From positions 1 through 30,887 of the forward strand of contig WKLE02001168.1 in the NCBI GenBank assembly GCA_014885115.2: DNA of 30,887 bases. The letters are read 5' to 3'. The translations under genes and the position numbers were made by a program. Origin of the DNA: Asterionellopsis glacialis. Lineage: Eukaryota; Bacillariophyta; Plagiogrammaphyceae; Rhaphoneidales; Asterionellopsidaceae. Below, piece by piece: positions 9,566 to 18,386 of the stretch. Every line of letters begins with the position of its first letter. Position 1 is the stretch's first letter. The notes under the pieces were generated by a model. It saw only the letters and a list, made by a program, of their open reading frames with translations, made no database searches and was not told where the DNA came from.

Positions 9566-9824
9566 ACTATCTGGTACAGAAGAACAAAAAAAGTGTTACT
9601 GCAGCACACACCAATCCAAAGTTTTTCTTGTTAGAGGCAAAGCCACATTTACATTGGAATCAAACACCCAAGATCCATACCTCTCAATATTTGTAGATCA
9701 GATGTGCAGTATGGTATTCAGGAACAAGTCCTTTTTATGTTACAAAAAACAGATTGGGAACAAGGAAAGTTGGACAAAGAAACTTCTGCTGAAAAAGGAT
9801 GGCTCAAAAATACAGGAACCATGA
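9411..9824 (+). CDS. Hypothetical TIR-derived ORF (137 codons)
   Basis: An open frame beginning inside the left inverted repeat. It includes two copies of a Ser/Lys-rich peptide, SRKSKSHPTAST-like and SRIKKSQNHIQLHQ-like, encoded by a direct DNA repeat (about 9449-9497 and 9519-9568, period about 71). The rest, including SIFVDQMCSMVF and a Lys-rich end, matches nothing I recognise. An AAAGGTAAATG at the end could be a 5' splice site leading towards the 10043-10618 gene. It may be a chance frame or an exon of a TE gene. Confidence 0.25.
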   Translation: MFSCVKFSDSQTASPQGSRKSKSHPTASTFLFTSRAKSSRIKKSQNHIQLHQLSGTEEQKKCYCSTHQSKVFLVRGKATFTLESNTQDPYLSIFVDQMCSMVFRNKSFLCYKKQIGNKESWTKKLLLKKDGSKIQEP

Positions 9825-10042
9825 TATCAAAAGGTAAATGCTATATTTTATTAATTTTGTTTCATACAAAGTTGTAGTTTGTTTACTCTTACTTTTGTTT
9901 ACTTGAACACTTCTAAGAGGGTTATTCCCAAATTAGTCTTTCAGATATAATAAGTCTCAGGAGGAACAAGAACAATGGCTACTATTTCTTTTATGACTGC
10001 ATCTTGAGATGTGTTGTAGCCAAAATGAAATGGAAATAACTG

Positions 10043-10618
10043 GTGCACAAAAACTTACCTATCAGTTCTTTGATTAATGTTTCTGATGAAGCATTTGCCA
10101 TGTTAGTTCTTGAAAATGGATGGTCAAAATGGAAGGAACAGTATGAAAACAAATTACAGGATAACGAAGAGAAGAAGAAGATCAAGTCTTTATACACTAA
10201 TGATGAGCGAGATGGCAATTCAAGTTTTGATGGATGGAAACCTGAGGGTTTGGCAAAGGTTCAATTGTCTTGTTTCTGAGGTTATTAATTATTAAAGATT
10301 GGAACTCACCAGAGGGCAGAGCTTTTGATAGGAAATACAATGAAAGTGTATTGGAATCTTTTGGTGAGGCTGTTGCTAAGAAAAAGCATCCAGAACAAGA
10401 ATTGAACCCACATCTTAAAGCCCGTAATGAGATTCAACTTTACAATCCTAATCTTTAAACAGAGGAGCAGTTTGCATCTAGAATGGAAGCACATTTTAAA
10501 AATACAAAGGCAAAAGATGAAGGTACAGAAGAACAAAATAAAAGTGTTACTACAGACAAAATATCTTCTGATTTTTTGTATGCACGAGCTCATGCTAGGG
10601 ATGATGATTTTCATGTGA
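10043..10618 (+). pseudogene. TE-associated hypothetical protein relic
   Basis: Across one frame shift (about 10260-10290) the strand reads LPISSLINVSDEAFAMLVLE, GWSKWKEQYENK, then YTNDERDG...FDGWKPEGLA, WNSPEGRAFDRKYNESVLE, FGEAVAKKKHPEQE and, after a stop at 10458, TEEQFASRMEAHFKNTKAK. The order 'SDEAFA.LVLEN' then 'GW..EGL..FN' followed by a charged helix recalls abundant uncharacterised TE-linked proteins in diatom genomes, from memory and not from a search. The function is unknown. It lies inside the inverted-repeat composite and faces the captured Ulp1 fragment. Confidence 0.4.
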
Positions 10619-11690
10619 CTGAGGTATAAAGTATGATGGATGCCTTGAATTAGTATATAGCTTAGTTTTTTATTTGTGACTTGGATTTCATTTTGTGTGA
10701 TAAATTGTCCTTTTTTGTGGTCCTAATGCTACTTTGATTTTCATTGCATGTATTTTAAAAAGTGAAGGAGATGTAAAATAAGTTTGAAAGAGACCATCAA
10801 CAAAATGAAGAAAATCCCTTAATTAAACTACATATGCTCTTATTTTCATTGTTCCTTTGAATAAAATTAAGTCTCTTTGTGAGTTGTATTTTTTTTCTTG
10901 AGAAATTTTTTTTTAGTGAAAGATCTTCAAAAAATAAGTCACTTCAGTGCCTTTTTTGAGTCACCCAGAGAATTTTATTAAGGTGCGCATTTTGCACAAA
11001 TTAGGGTAGATGACTGACTGTTTTTCAAATGATTACATCACTCAAAAATGTTGGATGGGCTGGCTTTTTATAATGCTAAACATAGGTTAAGCGTGACTGT
11101 TGAAACACTTTTTTTGTCCATAAAAATAACCTAAATTGTGGTACTGAAATCTCTCAGTTTCATGTCAGGACTGAACTGATATCATTTTATGATGTTCCTT
11201 TACAAGTACATGTTTAGTTTTATTTAAAAAAAATGTTGTTGTGAGTTTTATTATTTGAATGATAAAAGTTAAAAAATTGAAGCAGTGAACTTGTTTTGTC
11301 TGAAAAGAAAAAAATTATTTGTTCCGTCAATTTTATGATGCTGGAGTGGTGAATTATCTATTTGATCAAACACACTTGATTTTATTGACACCATCAACCT
11401 TTTTTGTTAAAGCAGACAATTTTTTTTCTCAAAACAGACAAATTCTTTTGGGTAACCATAAAGTTATTTGAATTGTTTGTGTAACATGATTTCTGTGACT
11501 AATATGCTTTTGTAAGTCACAGAGTATAGCCTTAATTTCACAAAATTTACATTACTGGTGACTTGAAGGACACATTTTTTTGCTGGAATTTTTCACATAA
11601 ATTTTATTACTAGGGTCACATAAAATCTATTCAGGAGTGACACAAATGTCCTCTCTGATGTAATGTTTTGTTTTACTCTGTTTGTAACTC
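10619..11690. other. AT-rich non-coding interior of the composite
   Basis: Long T and A runs, no open frame above about 60 codons, and no RNA gene or protein relic that I can see. The stretch separates the forward TE-type gene from the reverse-strand Ulp1 fragment and probably holds their 3' flanks. Confidence 0.5.
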
Positions 11691-11699
11691 TGTACTCTC

Positions 11700-12209
11700 T
11701 TTCTCCTTCTATTCATTGTCATTAGTTTGAGGTTTTTCTACTGTAGGAGTAGAAAATATAGTAGGTAGTTTTCCTTTGGATGATCTTAAAAAATATCAAC
11801 TTGAGTTATCTCTAAAGTTTAGTTTCCCTCAAAATTAAGGATTCTTGTTCCAATGACTAGTCTGTAGTCTTCCATATATTCCTTTGTATATGGCTTTACC
11901 ATCCAGTCAGTTTTGGAAAGAGCAATGTCTTCCATGAAACAGCAACATATGATGGATTAAGCCTTTTCTTATATTGGATTCTTTGGATGTTTCAGCTGTA
12001 TCAATGAAATTAAAACTTACATTGGTTCATTCCTTCCAACAGTAGACACCAAACCAATAGCTGCCTCTACAAAGAGGGAAGTATGCTGCTTGATAGCCCA
12101 ATTCAAATATTTCTTCAGCATTCAAAAATTGACCACTAATGTACTTTGCACCAATAGTTCCCTTTAATACACAATGTTTTCTATTATTCCAGGGACAATA
12201 ATGAATACT
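11700..12209 (-). pseudogene. Copy II Ulp1 domain, decayed C-terminal half
   Basis: The minus strand continues past the stop at 12210 with CPWNNRKHCVLKG, SGQFLNAEEIFELGYQAAYF, GSYWFGVYCWKE and FNFIDTAETS, colinear with 2945-3200 of copy I. The catalytic His is Tyr here (SYW for SHW). A deletion of roughly 100 bases relative to copy I joins CATATGTTG to CTGTTTCATGG and removes the whole catalytic-Cys motif. It runs on to match copy I up to about 3560 and then diverges near 11690. Confidence 0.65.
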
Positions 12210-13208
12210 CTATGTTAAAGGATCTGGTAAAGCAAGGCCAAACTCAACAGAGGAGTAATATGCTATATAATATTTGTCCAGATTTTTTTCAATTTCATCA
12301 TCATCCCAACTATGAGATGTGATAGGACCCAAGAAAAAGCATCTCTTGGTTTCTTCAATTATTGAATTGAGGACAGCAGAATAAAACTGAACTATGGTAT
12401 CATTCAACCAAGTATCTCTATGAGTTGGTGCATAATGACTGGCACTTGGTGATGCTAACAATTTGTCAATTGTTGCAGTTTGCATGACTTCCTCTTCTTG
12501 CATGTCTTCCTTTTCTTGCCTGTCTTTTTCATACTGAACAGAAAATTTATATGCCCATTGAGCTAATACTCTGTCCTGAGATATCAGTCTTCTGCAACAA
12601 GCACCATGTTGTGGATGTATACAATACAAAAATAAGAAGTCTTTACTAACACTATCCTCTGTTTTCAAACAGAAACTACAGGTAGCCTCTCTACCATATT
12701 TTGTTGTTGATTTCTGTGGTGGTGTTTTAGTATCTTCCTTTTTTGTTTTCTCTGGACTTAGTTGTCCTTGTGTACAGTTAGCAGGTGGTTTTTGGATATC
12801 ATTTTCAGATACAGGTTCAACTAAATACTCCTCATCCTGGTCATCAACTATAGCAGAAACAGCGCTATCATATTCATCATTGCTGTGGCTGCTGTCAGAT
12901 TTTTTTTTACAAGAAACCAAGATAACAAAAGACAGCTTGGATGTGATCTTGATTTTTCTTGATATATCAAAACTGACTGATCCTTGGAGACTTGGCACTT
13001 GAGGTAGACAGGAAAAATTGATGCAGTTTGGTCCTGTTGCTGTGGATGCTGTCAGAAAATTTTCAACAAGAAAACAAAATAATGCGAGCTTCTTGAGTGA
13101 TGGTAGTACTGAACTGTGTAGGATCCTATGTGCATGAAAAAAGCAGCAAAAAAAAACAGCCAAAAAATGTGCACATCCTCCTATGGTGCATGAAAGTGAA
13201 AACATCAC
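12210..13208 (-). CDS. Chimeric ORF: inverted-repeat leader fused to zinc finger and Ulp1 N-terminal half (332 codons)
   Basis: The longest uninterrupted frame in the window. About the first 90 residues are encoded within the right inverted repeat. The rest matches the accessory protein of copy I: SAVSAIVDDQDEEYL, a zinc finger EATCSFCLKTEDS...LYCIHPQHGAC in which the third Cys is Phe, then DTWLNDTIVQFY and CFFLGPITSHSWDDDE of the Ulp1 fold. The second PHD finger is replaced by a Glu-rich linker. It ends before the catalytic residues, so no protease activity is expected. Possible readings are a captured fragment, a dominant-interfering piece, or a recent pseudogene. Confidence 0.5.
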   Translation of the reverse strand: MMFSLSCTIGGCAHFLAVFFCCFFHAHRILHSSVLPSLKKLALFCFLVENFLTASTATGPNCINFSCLPQVPSLQGSVSFDISRKIKITSKLSFVILVSCKKKSDSSHSNDEYDSAVSAIVDDQDEEYLVEPVSENDIQKPPANCTQGQLSPEKTKKEDTKTPPQKSTTKYGREATCSFCLKTEDSVSKDFLFLYCIHPQHGACCRRLISQDRVLAQWAYKFSVQYEKDRQEKEDMQEEEVMQTATIDKLLASPSASHYAPTHRDTWLNDTIVQFYSAVLNSIIEETKRCFFLGPITSHSWDDDEIEKNLDKYYIAYYSSVEFGLALPDPLT

Positions 13209-13711
13209 TTACTTACCTATTTACTCTTCTTGGAGGGCCAATGAGAGAATGGTGCTTAGGTGAAAGCCATCAACAGGACTCTGACTGTCATTGCCAAAGC
13301 TTTTGCTGTTGCTGCCATTTCTTTCAGTGCTGTCATTGCTGTTTGAAGGAAATGCAAAAGAAAAAAATGTGTGGGATTCTAGGTAAAACCATACCAGGAT
13401 CATGGAGCATAGTGGTGTGGTAATGTGTGCAGGTCAGTATGAAATATTATCGTGCAGAAACATGCAGCCCTGCACAGAATGTGCGCAGAGAAAATTCCGT
13501 GAAAATTGTACAGAATTACAGTATGCACCAAATCATCCCTGAAAAATGCAAGGAATTATTTCATGCATCCCTGCATAAAGCACCTGCATAAAGCAGGTAA
13601 ATTTGCCTGAACACTGAGAGTTTCTATGCAATGGGCCCACACCCTTGTAATTCCACCTACTATAAATTGCAGGGAGTTATTTTGTATATCCCTACATAAA
13701 GAAGGAATACT
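12930..13711 (-). repeat. Right long terminal inverted repeat of 5-kb composite
   Basis: Mirror partner of 8680-9565. Reading the minus strand from 13711 inward gives the same block order, with one copy of the 84-88 bp subterminal unit and several indels. The TAGGATCCTA palindrome is present in both arms (9370-9378 region; 13118-13128 region). The sequence outside 13711 shows no match to the sequence outside 8680. Confidence 0.72.
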
Positions 13712-13908
13712 ACAATAACTGCATTTCCTTGTACCAGAGGAATCTTCTCTTGAAACAACTCATTATTGTCATGAAAAGAAGAGAACTTTTGCATTTGTTA
13801 CTGGTAGTTGCTATGAACAAAAACAAGCACATCCATTATCAGTAGCTCATCCTCCAACTATAACTATAATTACAACTGCACCAACAAAAACAATTATATT
13901 TCTAACTA

Positions 13909-14307
13909 GTGATGATAATACTAATACGGGTGACAATGGCAATGGCAAACATCCTTCTAATTCACTATCCAATATATATCACATTATATAATGGTGAATA
14001 CAATTATAATTTAATAGTCATTGGTGGTGGTCCTGGTGGGATAGCTGTAGCACGCTGTGCTGAACAATATGAGATACAACATAAATTAGGTAGTACATGT
14101 GTCAATGTAGGATGTTATCCAAAAAAGGTCATGTGGTTTACAGCATGTATAGCTGAAACATTAGAAGATATGAAACACCGTGGATTTACAGTGCCTAAAG
14201 GCATAAAATTCGATTGGAACACCATGAAATATCATCATGCTACCTACTTGCAACGCCTTTCCACAATCTACAGTCGCAACACTAAATTACAATTACAATT
14301 ACAATAA
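13909..14307 (+). pseudogene. Glutathione-reductase N-terminal fragment
   Basis: The frame reads YNYNLIVIGGGPGGIAVARC (FAD-binding GxGxxG/A-type loop), then STCVNVGCYPKKVMW, the redox-active C-x4-C disulfide motif of glutathione and related disulfide reductases. Next come TACIAETLEDMKHRGFTV and FDWNTMKYHHATYLQRLSTIYSRN, typical of glutathione reductase. About 8 residues that normally link the Rossmann loop to the disulfide motif are missing (RCAEQYEIQHKLGSTCV), and the frame ends in a (TTACAA)n-type repeat (LQLQLQ) just before the sequence gap. The NADPH and dimerisation domains are absent. Most likely a truncated gene copy; a real gene broken at the assembly gap is less likely because of the internal deletion. 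Confidence 0.75.
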
Positions 14308-14393
14308 TTTCTTTTTCAAATTTCTGTCATACTTTTAATTACCGTATGTGTAGTTTTAATAATCTTGTAAAAAATTACATTCCTCTTCCTCCG

Positions 14394-14427
14394 NNNNNNN
14401 NNNNNNNNNNNNNNNNNNNNNNNNNNN
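14394..14427. other. Assembly gap (34 N)
   Basis: A run of 34 undetermined bases. The sides differ: AT-rich TE and relic sequence to the left, and a C/T-rich tract leading into a host gene to the right. Linkage across the gap cannot be judged from sequence. Confidence 0.99.
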
Positions 14428-14723
14428 TTTTTCCCTCTTTCCGCTCTTCCCCCCTCCTCTCTCCTCTTCTTTCTTTCCTCCTTGCGTAATCAAGTGGCAT
14501 GCTAACCACTAACACGGGATTTTCGCCCACCAGTGCGGAAAATCTTGGAAATTTTCACCGGCAGGCGGAGGTCGGTGAAAAACAAAAGCAAGGAATCCTC
14601 GCCTCTGAAACAGCACACATCAAAAGAAGGGCGAAATATCCACCTGGCGGTTGAACGGAGATTTAGCATTCTTCCCTCAACCCATTAAGGTAGTCCTACC
14701 TACCAAGCTACAATTATTATACA
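14428..14723 (+). promoter_or_regulatory. Upstream region of the plastid-type gene
   Basis: Begins with a C/T-only tract (about 14428-14480). It contains an inverted pair TTTTCACCG (14552-14560) / CGGTGAAAA (14573-14581) about 145 bases before the ATG. No TATA box is obvious. It probably holds the promoter and 5' UTR of the gene at 14724; no direct evidence for a start site. Confidence 0.35.
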
Positions 14724-15647
14724 ATGAAATTCAACCCAGCAATCACGCTTTACCTCGCCGCATCTTCTCATGCATTCCAAACTGCCCCGACGGCTGCTCG
14801 TCATCGAGTGTCCAGTCCGGCATTTAATGTAAAGATGTCAGAGACCAACAGCTCAGAAGACAAAGAAAAAGCCAAGAAGCTCGACTCTACTGATGGATCT
14901 AGTTATCTCGACAATCTTGCATCTTTAGAGGCTGCACTTGCTGAAGTGAAGGAAGTTGTCGGTGAAGAGGCCATACCCGCTGGTGGGCCATCAACTTCCT
15001 CTTCCAAATCCTCTATTTTTGAATCTGGAGATTTCGCAGCCTCTTCATTCGATAAGCAACCATCTGCCCCTAAAATGGATGAAAGTACCAGCTCTACCAT
15101 GCCTAGTTATGTTGCCTTGGTTCCTGTCAATGAAGCTTCCATTGAATTCACTTCTGGTTTGTTGGGAGGTGCCCTTGGATTTGCTGTTGGTGGTCCAGTA
15201 TTGGCTGCTATTGTTGCCGCCGCTACGAATTACGTATCTAGAAACAATAAAGGTGAAGTTACTGAGATTGTACAAACTGTTTCCAAGTCAACAATTCAGG
15301 TTTACAACTACTTTGCCAAGTTAGATGCCAAGTATGAAATGTTGGAGGGTGCTCGAAAAAGTTTACAAAATGCCCTTGATGACTTGGAGAAGAGTAAAAC
15401 AGTTGATCCTAAGGTTGTGGAACAGACTGAGAAGGCACTTGAAAACACAAAGAAACGTCTTGAAGATCTAAACAGAGAATACGACTTTGTGAATGCTGGA
15501 AGTGTTGCTTTTGGTGTTGTTGGAGATCTTGTTGAAAAGGCTATCAATACCATTGGAGACTTCAATTCGGAGTATCGACTCACGGAAAGAGCAAGGAATT
15601 CCATAAAGGATGTTGTAGCCAAGTCCAAGCCAACCAGGTCCGACTAG
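14724..15647 (+). CDS. Predicted plastid-targeted membrane protein of unknown function (307 aa)
   Basis: Intact single-exon frame. Residues 1-17 form a signal peptide (MKFNPAITLYLAASSHA), followed by FQTAPTAARHRV. An aromatic residue right after the cleavage site and a Ser/Arg-rich stretch match diatom bipartite plastid presequences. Residues 40-130 are acidic and Ser-rich, probably disordered. Residues 142-168 are Gly/Ala-rich and hydrophobic (SGLLGGALGFAVGGPVLAAI), fitting one or two membrane passes with Gly zippers. Residues 190-255 are heptad-like and charged, a likely coiled coil, and a Val/Gly-rich patch (259-278) follows. The biochemical role is unknown. Its codon use and GC are higher than in the surrounding relics. 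It is the only clearly intact host-type gene in the window. Confidence 0.85.
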   Translation: MKFNPAITLYLAASSHAFQTAPTAARHRVSSPAFNVKMSETNSSEDKEKAKKLDSTDGSSYLDNLASLEAALAEVKEVVGEEAIPAGGPSTSSSKSSIFESGDFAASSFDKQPSAPKMDESTSSTMPSYVALVPVNEASIEFTSGLLGGALGFAVGGPVLAAIVAAATNYVSRNNKGEVTEIVQTVSKSTIQVYNYFAKLDAKYEMLEGARKSLQNALDDLEKSKTVDPKVVEQTEKALENTKKRLEDLNREYDFVNAGSVAFGVVGDLVEKAINTIGDFNSEYRLTERARNSIKDVVAKSKPTRSD

Positions 15648-16084
15648 AAAATGGGAGGGGGTTTCATAAGCCCAGATATCTTTGGATCCAGTCACACTAC
15701 TCTTGTATTGTCCATAAAAAGTCACTTGGATGTTGAATTTTTCGCCTTTTGAAGCTAGTTAAACATTAGGAAATAGAAGCATGTGTTCACGGGTTTAACA
15801 TACTACCAGTTCATTCAGACGTCCAGAAAGTAGAATGAGACCAACCCTAGCCATTGTTGTATCTAATATCGTTTCATTTCTGTTTTTTCCTTGTAAGCAA
15901 TTATACTTCAAATGATGGGTATCTTCTTTGTTTTAAGCTTGACAGTCCTTCTTAAAAATTATGTTGTTGGATAGCAAGTTGCGTGACTGTCATAACAAAA
16001 GCGAGAAAGAAACTCGAGTTGTATGTATTATCTGGTGACTTCACAATGTTATATTATCACAACTAAACTAATCTGTCTAAGAGA
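15648..16084. other. 3' flank and spacer
   Basis: Non-coding sequence after the plastid-type gene. It presumably includes that gene's 3' UTR; no canonical signal is certain. I see no gene, RNA or repeat in it. Confidence 0.5.
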
Positions 16085-16090
16085 GTGCAT

Positions 16091-16744
16091 ACTTTATCGG
16101 AAAAAGAATCAGAAAAAAAATCATCTTTTTTTGCCTCCCAATAGGTTATTACTCCTCACTCAATAGGTTATTATTCCTGACTCTTTGGTTCTGGACGTCG
16201 CTCCGAAATCCACTCTTGCGGACGTCCAAAACAATCAGGTCCGCAAGAAAAAGAATCAGAAAAAAGAATCAGTTTTTTTTTTGGCACGACAACTATGTGG
16301 ATCCAACCAATCAGGAAGCATTCCGTTTAATTGGTGTTATGTTGTCTCTTTGGTTTCCTTGAGGGACTGATCGAATTGACAAGGAAAAAAAACAGCGACC
16401 ATGGCGCTGTCACGTCAAGACGACTCCTTTCTGACAATAAACCTTTTCTTTGCACCTTTTGATTCCCCGTCCACATTGTTAGTATTGTAGCTGATTGTTG
16501 CTTGGTTTTGTTATTGTTTGATGGACATCTGTATGCTCTGACAAAGAGGGTGAAAACATGGATGGCGCGCAGGCGGCCGTTTTAGAACCGTTTTTTTTGG
16601 GGTGCACGGATTATTCTTGTTGCAGACTCATTACCTGATTTCTGATTCTTTTCCTCAATTACAAAAATAAAGTGCGGGAGGTAGTCTTTTTTCAGGAAAA
16701 AAATGCTTATTCTTATTCTTTTTCTGATTGTTTTCTGATAAAGT
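16091..16744. mobile_element. MITE-like non-autonomous DNA transposon (654 bp)
   Basis: The ends are inverted: ACTTTATCGGAAAAAGAATC at 16091 against ACTTTATCAGAAAACAATCA read from 16744 on the minus strand. The match runs for about 25-30 bases with one gap. The element is flanked by a perfect 6-bp direct repeat GTGCAT (16085-16090 and 16745-16750), a target-site duplication. AAGAATCAG-type motifs recur inside, as does a direct repeat AATAGGTTATTA (about 16141 and 16161) and an inverted pair CTTGCGGAC/GTCCGCAAG (16215-16223/16239-16247). No transposase frame is present. The superfamily is not assigned. Confidence 0.8.
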
Positions 16745-16750
16745 GTGCAT

Positions 16751-17119
16751 GTGGTAAGGGTGGTGGGCAGGAGATATCTGCTCTATTTTGAGTGTCCATG
16801 GAAACTAAATTGTTCTTGGGGAACAAAACCCAGATGTAAGGTGTCCTTGAGGACTAGAGTGTCCATCCTACCTTTGTCATCAGCTGAGGACATACTTTAC
16901 CCCCCCCCTCCAAAACCATCAAGAGTTCTTTTTTAGACCAATTAGATTGCAGAATCATGTTCTGCATAAAAAAAACTTGGTGGAGCACGTCAGGTTTATA
17001 TATTTAAGTTGACACCTTCAAATTGTTTGCATAAAAATTTTGCTTGCTAAAAATCACGCGTAAAAAAATTGCCAGATTCAGAACTCACTGCAATGACCTG
17101 ACACCAATAACATCAACAT
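16751..17119. other. Spacer
   Basis: Non-coding, with a CCCCCCCCCTCC tract near 16901-16912 and T-rich runs. No gene or repeat family recognised. It precedes the piggyBac-type relic and may include that gene's promoter. Confidence 0.45.
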
Positions 17120-17893
17120 TTGACCATGTCAACAGAGAATAGAAGAACTGTGGGAGGAACAATACAAGCCAAGAAGGCCATCCATGTGACAAATGAGAGC
17201 AAATGTAGTCAACGATTGGGAAGTTTAGCCAAGAATAAGTGGTCAATTGGTGTGGTTTCCTCAGTTGAACTTGTAAGTTCTCAAGGGAATGGGAGGAATT
17301 CAACATTTGTAACAGCACTGTACAGTCTTGATGCTACAAGAACTAAGTCTGTTTGTTTGAATATTGATCCATCTGAAATTATGTGGAGGAAGAGTCTCTA
17401 GGGGTTGATGGATCAGTGGTGGCAACAGGAGCAACGATCAACAATAATAATGGTCAAGGTTCTTCTGAGGTGGTTGCAGATCCATCAACCACTTCAGTGA
17501 TGATGGCACCACCTCCTGTTCCTCCTGCTATAAATGTAGACACCCTCCCTCCACCTTCTGATCTTCTTGGTGAGGTGGCCTCTCCTTTAGAGGTGGGACA
17601 AACTCAGGAGGTGCATGACAATGTGACCAAAGAAGAAGATACTCCACAAGCAGCATCCATGGCAAGGAAAAATACAGTACCTGTACCAATGTTAGGGAAT
17701 GATAGTTTGGAACCTGTCTTTACTGCTCACAATTTTCAATGGTAAAGAAATGATTAGAAGCTAAAGATGCCTGTGAATGGAAACATACAAAGGAAGCAGA
17801 GGTTTGTACAATCACTGATTGGAATTAATATTTCTACAAATTCAGATATCCAAGGTTGCATTTCACATCTTTATTACTTCCTACTAATGTTCC
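17120..17893 (+). pseudogene. piggyBac-type transposase relic, N-terminal part
   Basis: An ATG at 17126 (reading ...MSTENRRTVGGTIQAKKA) starts a basic region, then STFVTALYSLDATRTKSVCLN and, after a one-base shift near 17383, a Pro/Glu-rich linker to FTAHNFQW. Beyond a stop at 17743, PVNGNIQRKQRF and HLYYFLLM lead to the LTR insertion point. The order basic N-terminus / 'TALYSLD' / 'PVNG' / 'FLLMFPP' fits the extended N-terminus of algal piggyBac-derived proteins. The gene resumes exactly after the solo LTR. Confidence 0.6.
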
Positions 17894-18386
17894 TGCAGTA
17901 GGCAAGTCGCGAGACTCGCGCGATATGTCAATCGACTGTAGTACGGACAGACCGTGATGCGATGACGTCACTGACCGGACAGACGTGATGACGTGATGAC
18001 ATCATCACACGGACAGACGAGATGACGTGATGACGTCATCATGCAAACAGACGCGAATATGCAGTGACGCACAGCATTATTGCAAATGCTGACATTACGA
18101 TGGGAAGAGTATCAAATTCCACTCCGCAGCAGAACACGGCGATGCGCCTGACTTGGAACGTTCCAATTGGCTAGCTCAGGGAGTTGGGTTCACATGTTAA
18201 GACCGAACTCTAAGTAGATCCGTCATAGGATCCCGTACTCCTTTTTGGTTGCAAAGACGAATCGGTGAATTGTTGGATATTTTTAGCTAAGCTCTAAAAT
18301 AGCTCACAATTTATTCACTCATAAAATTTGTACTCCATTTTCAATATTTTCCATCACTTTTCAATAATTGTTGTCAGAATACTGCA
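17894..18386 (+). mobile_element. Solo LTR 1 (493 bp) inside the piggyBac relic
   Basis: Starts TGCAGTAGGCAAGTCGCGAG and ends AGAATACTGCA: TG...CA ends with a 7-bp inverted pair TGCAGTA/TACTGCA. It is flanked by a perfect 5-bp duplication GTTCC (17889-17893 and 18387-18391). Removing it plus one GTTCC restores the continuous reading LLM-FPPDEL of the transposase. The second copy at 28908-29428 is inverted and has its own different duplication, so each is an independent insertion and not one arm of a long TIR element. The putative U3 has repeated GGACAGACG/GATGACGT units. Confidence 0.85.
17940..18056 (+). promoter_or_regulatory. CRE-type palindrome array in LTR 1
   Basis: Perfect TGACGTCA palindromes at 17963-17970 and 18031-18038, plus TGACGTGA/TGACATCA variants between them, within imperfect repeats of GGACAGACG-N-GATGACGTGATGA. 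TGACGTCA is the classic target of CREB/ATF-type bZIP factors. Near the 5' end of an LTR it would act as a U3 enhancer; that role is inferred. Confidence 0.6.

Noticed and set aside
8680..13711. A Maverick/Polinton element
   Set aside because: Long inverted repeats and a cysteine protease suggested it, but there is no DNA polymerase B, integrase, packaging ATPase or capsid gene.
14480..14530. A tRNA-like stretch (GTGGCATGCTAACCACTA)
   Set aside because: The arm resembles an anticodon stem, but there is no matching T arm (no GGTTCGAAT-type loop) or acceptor stem at the right distance.
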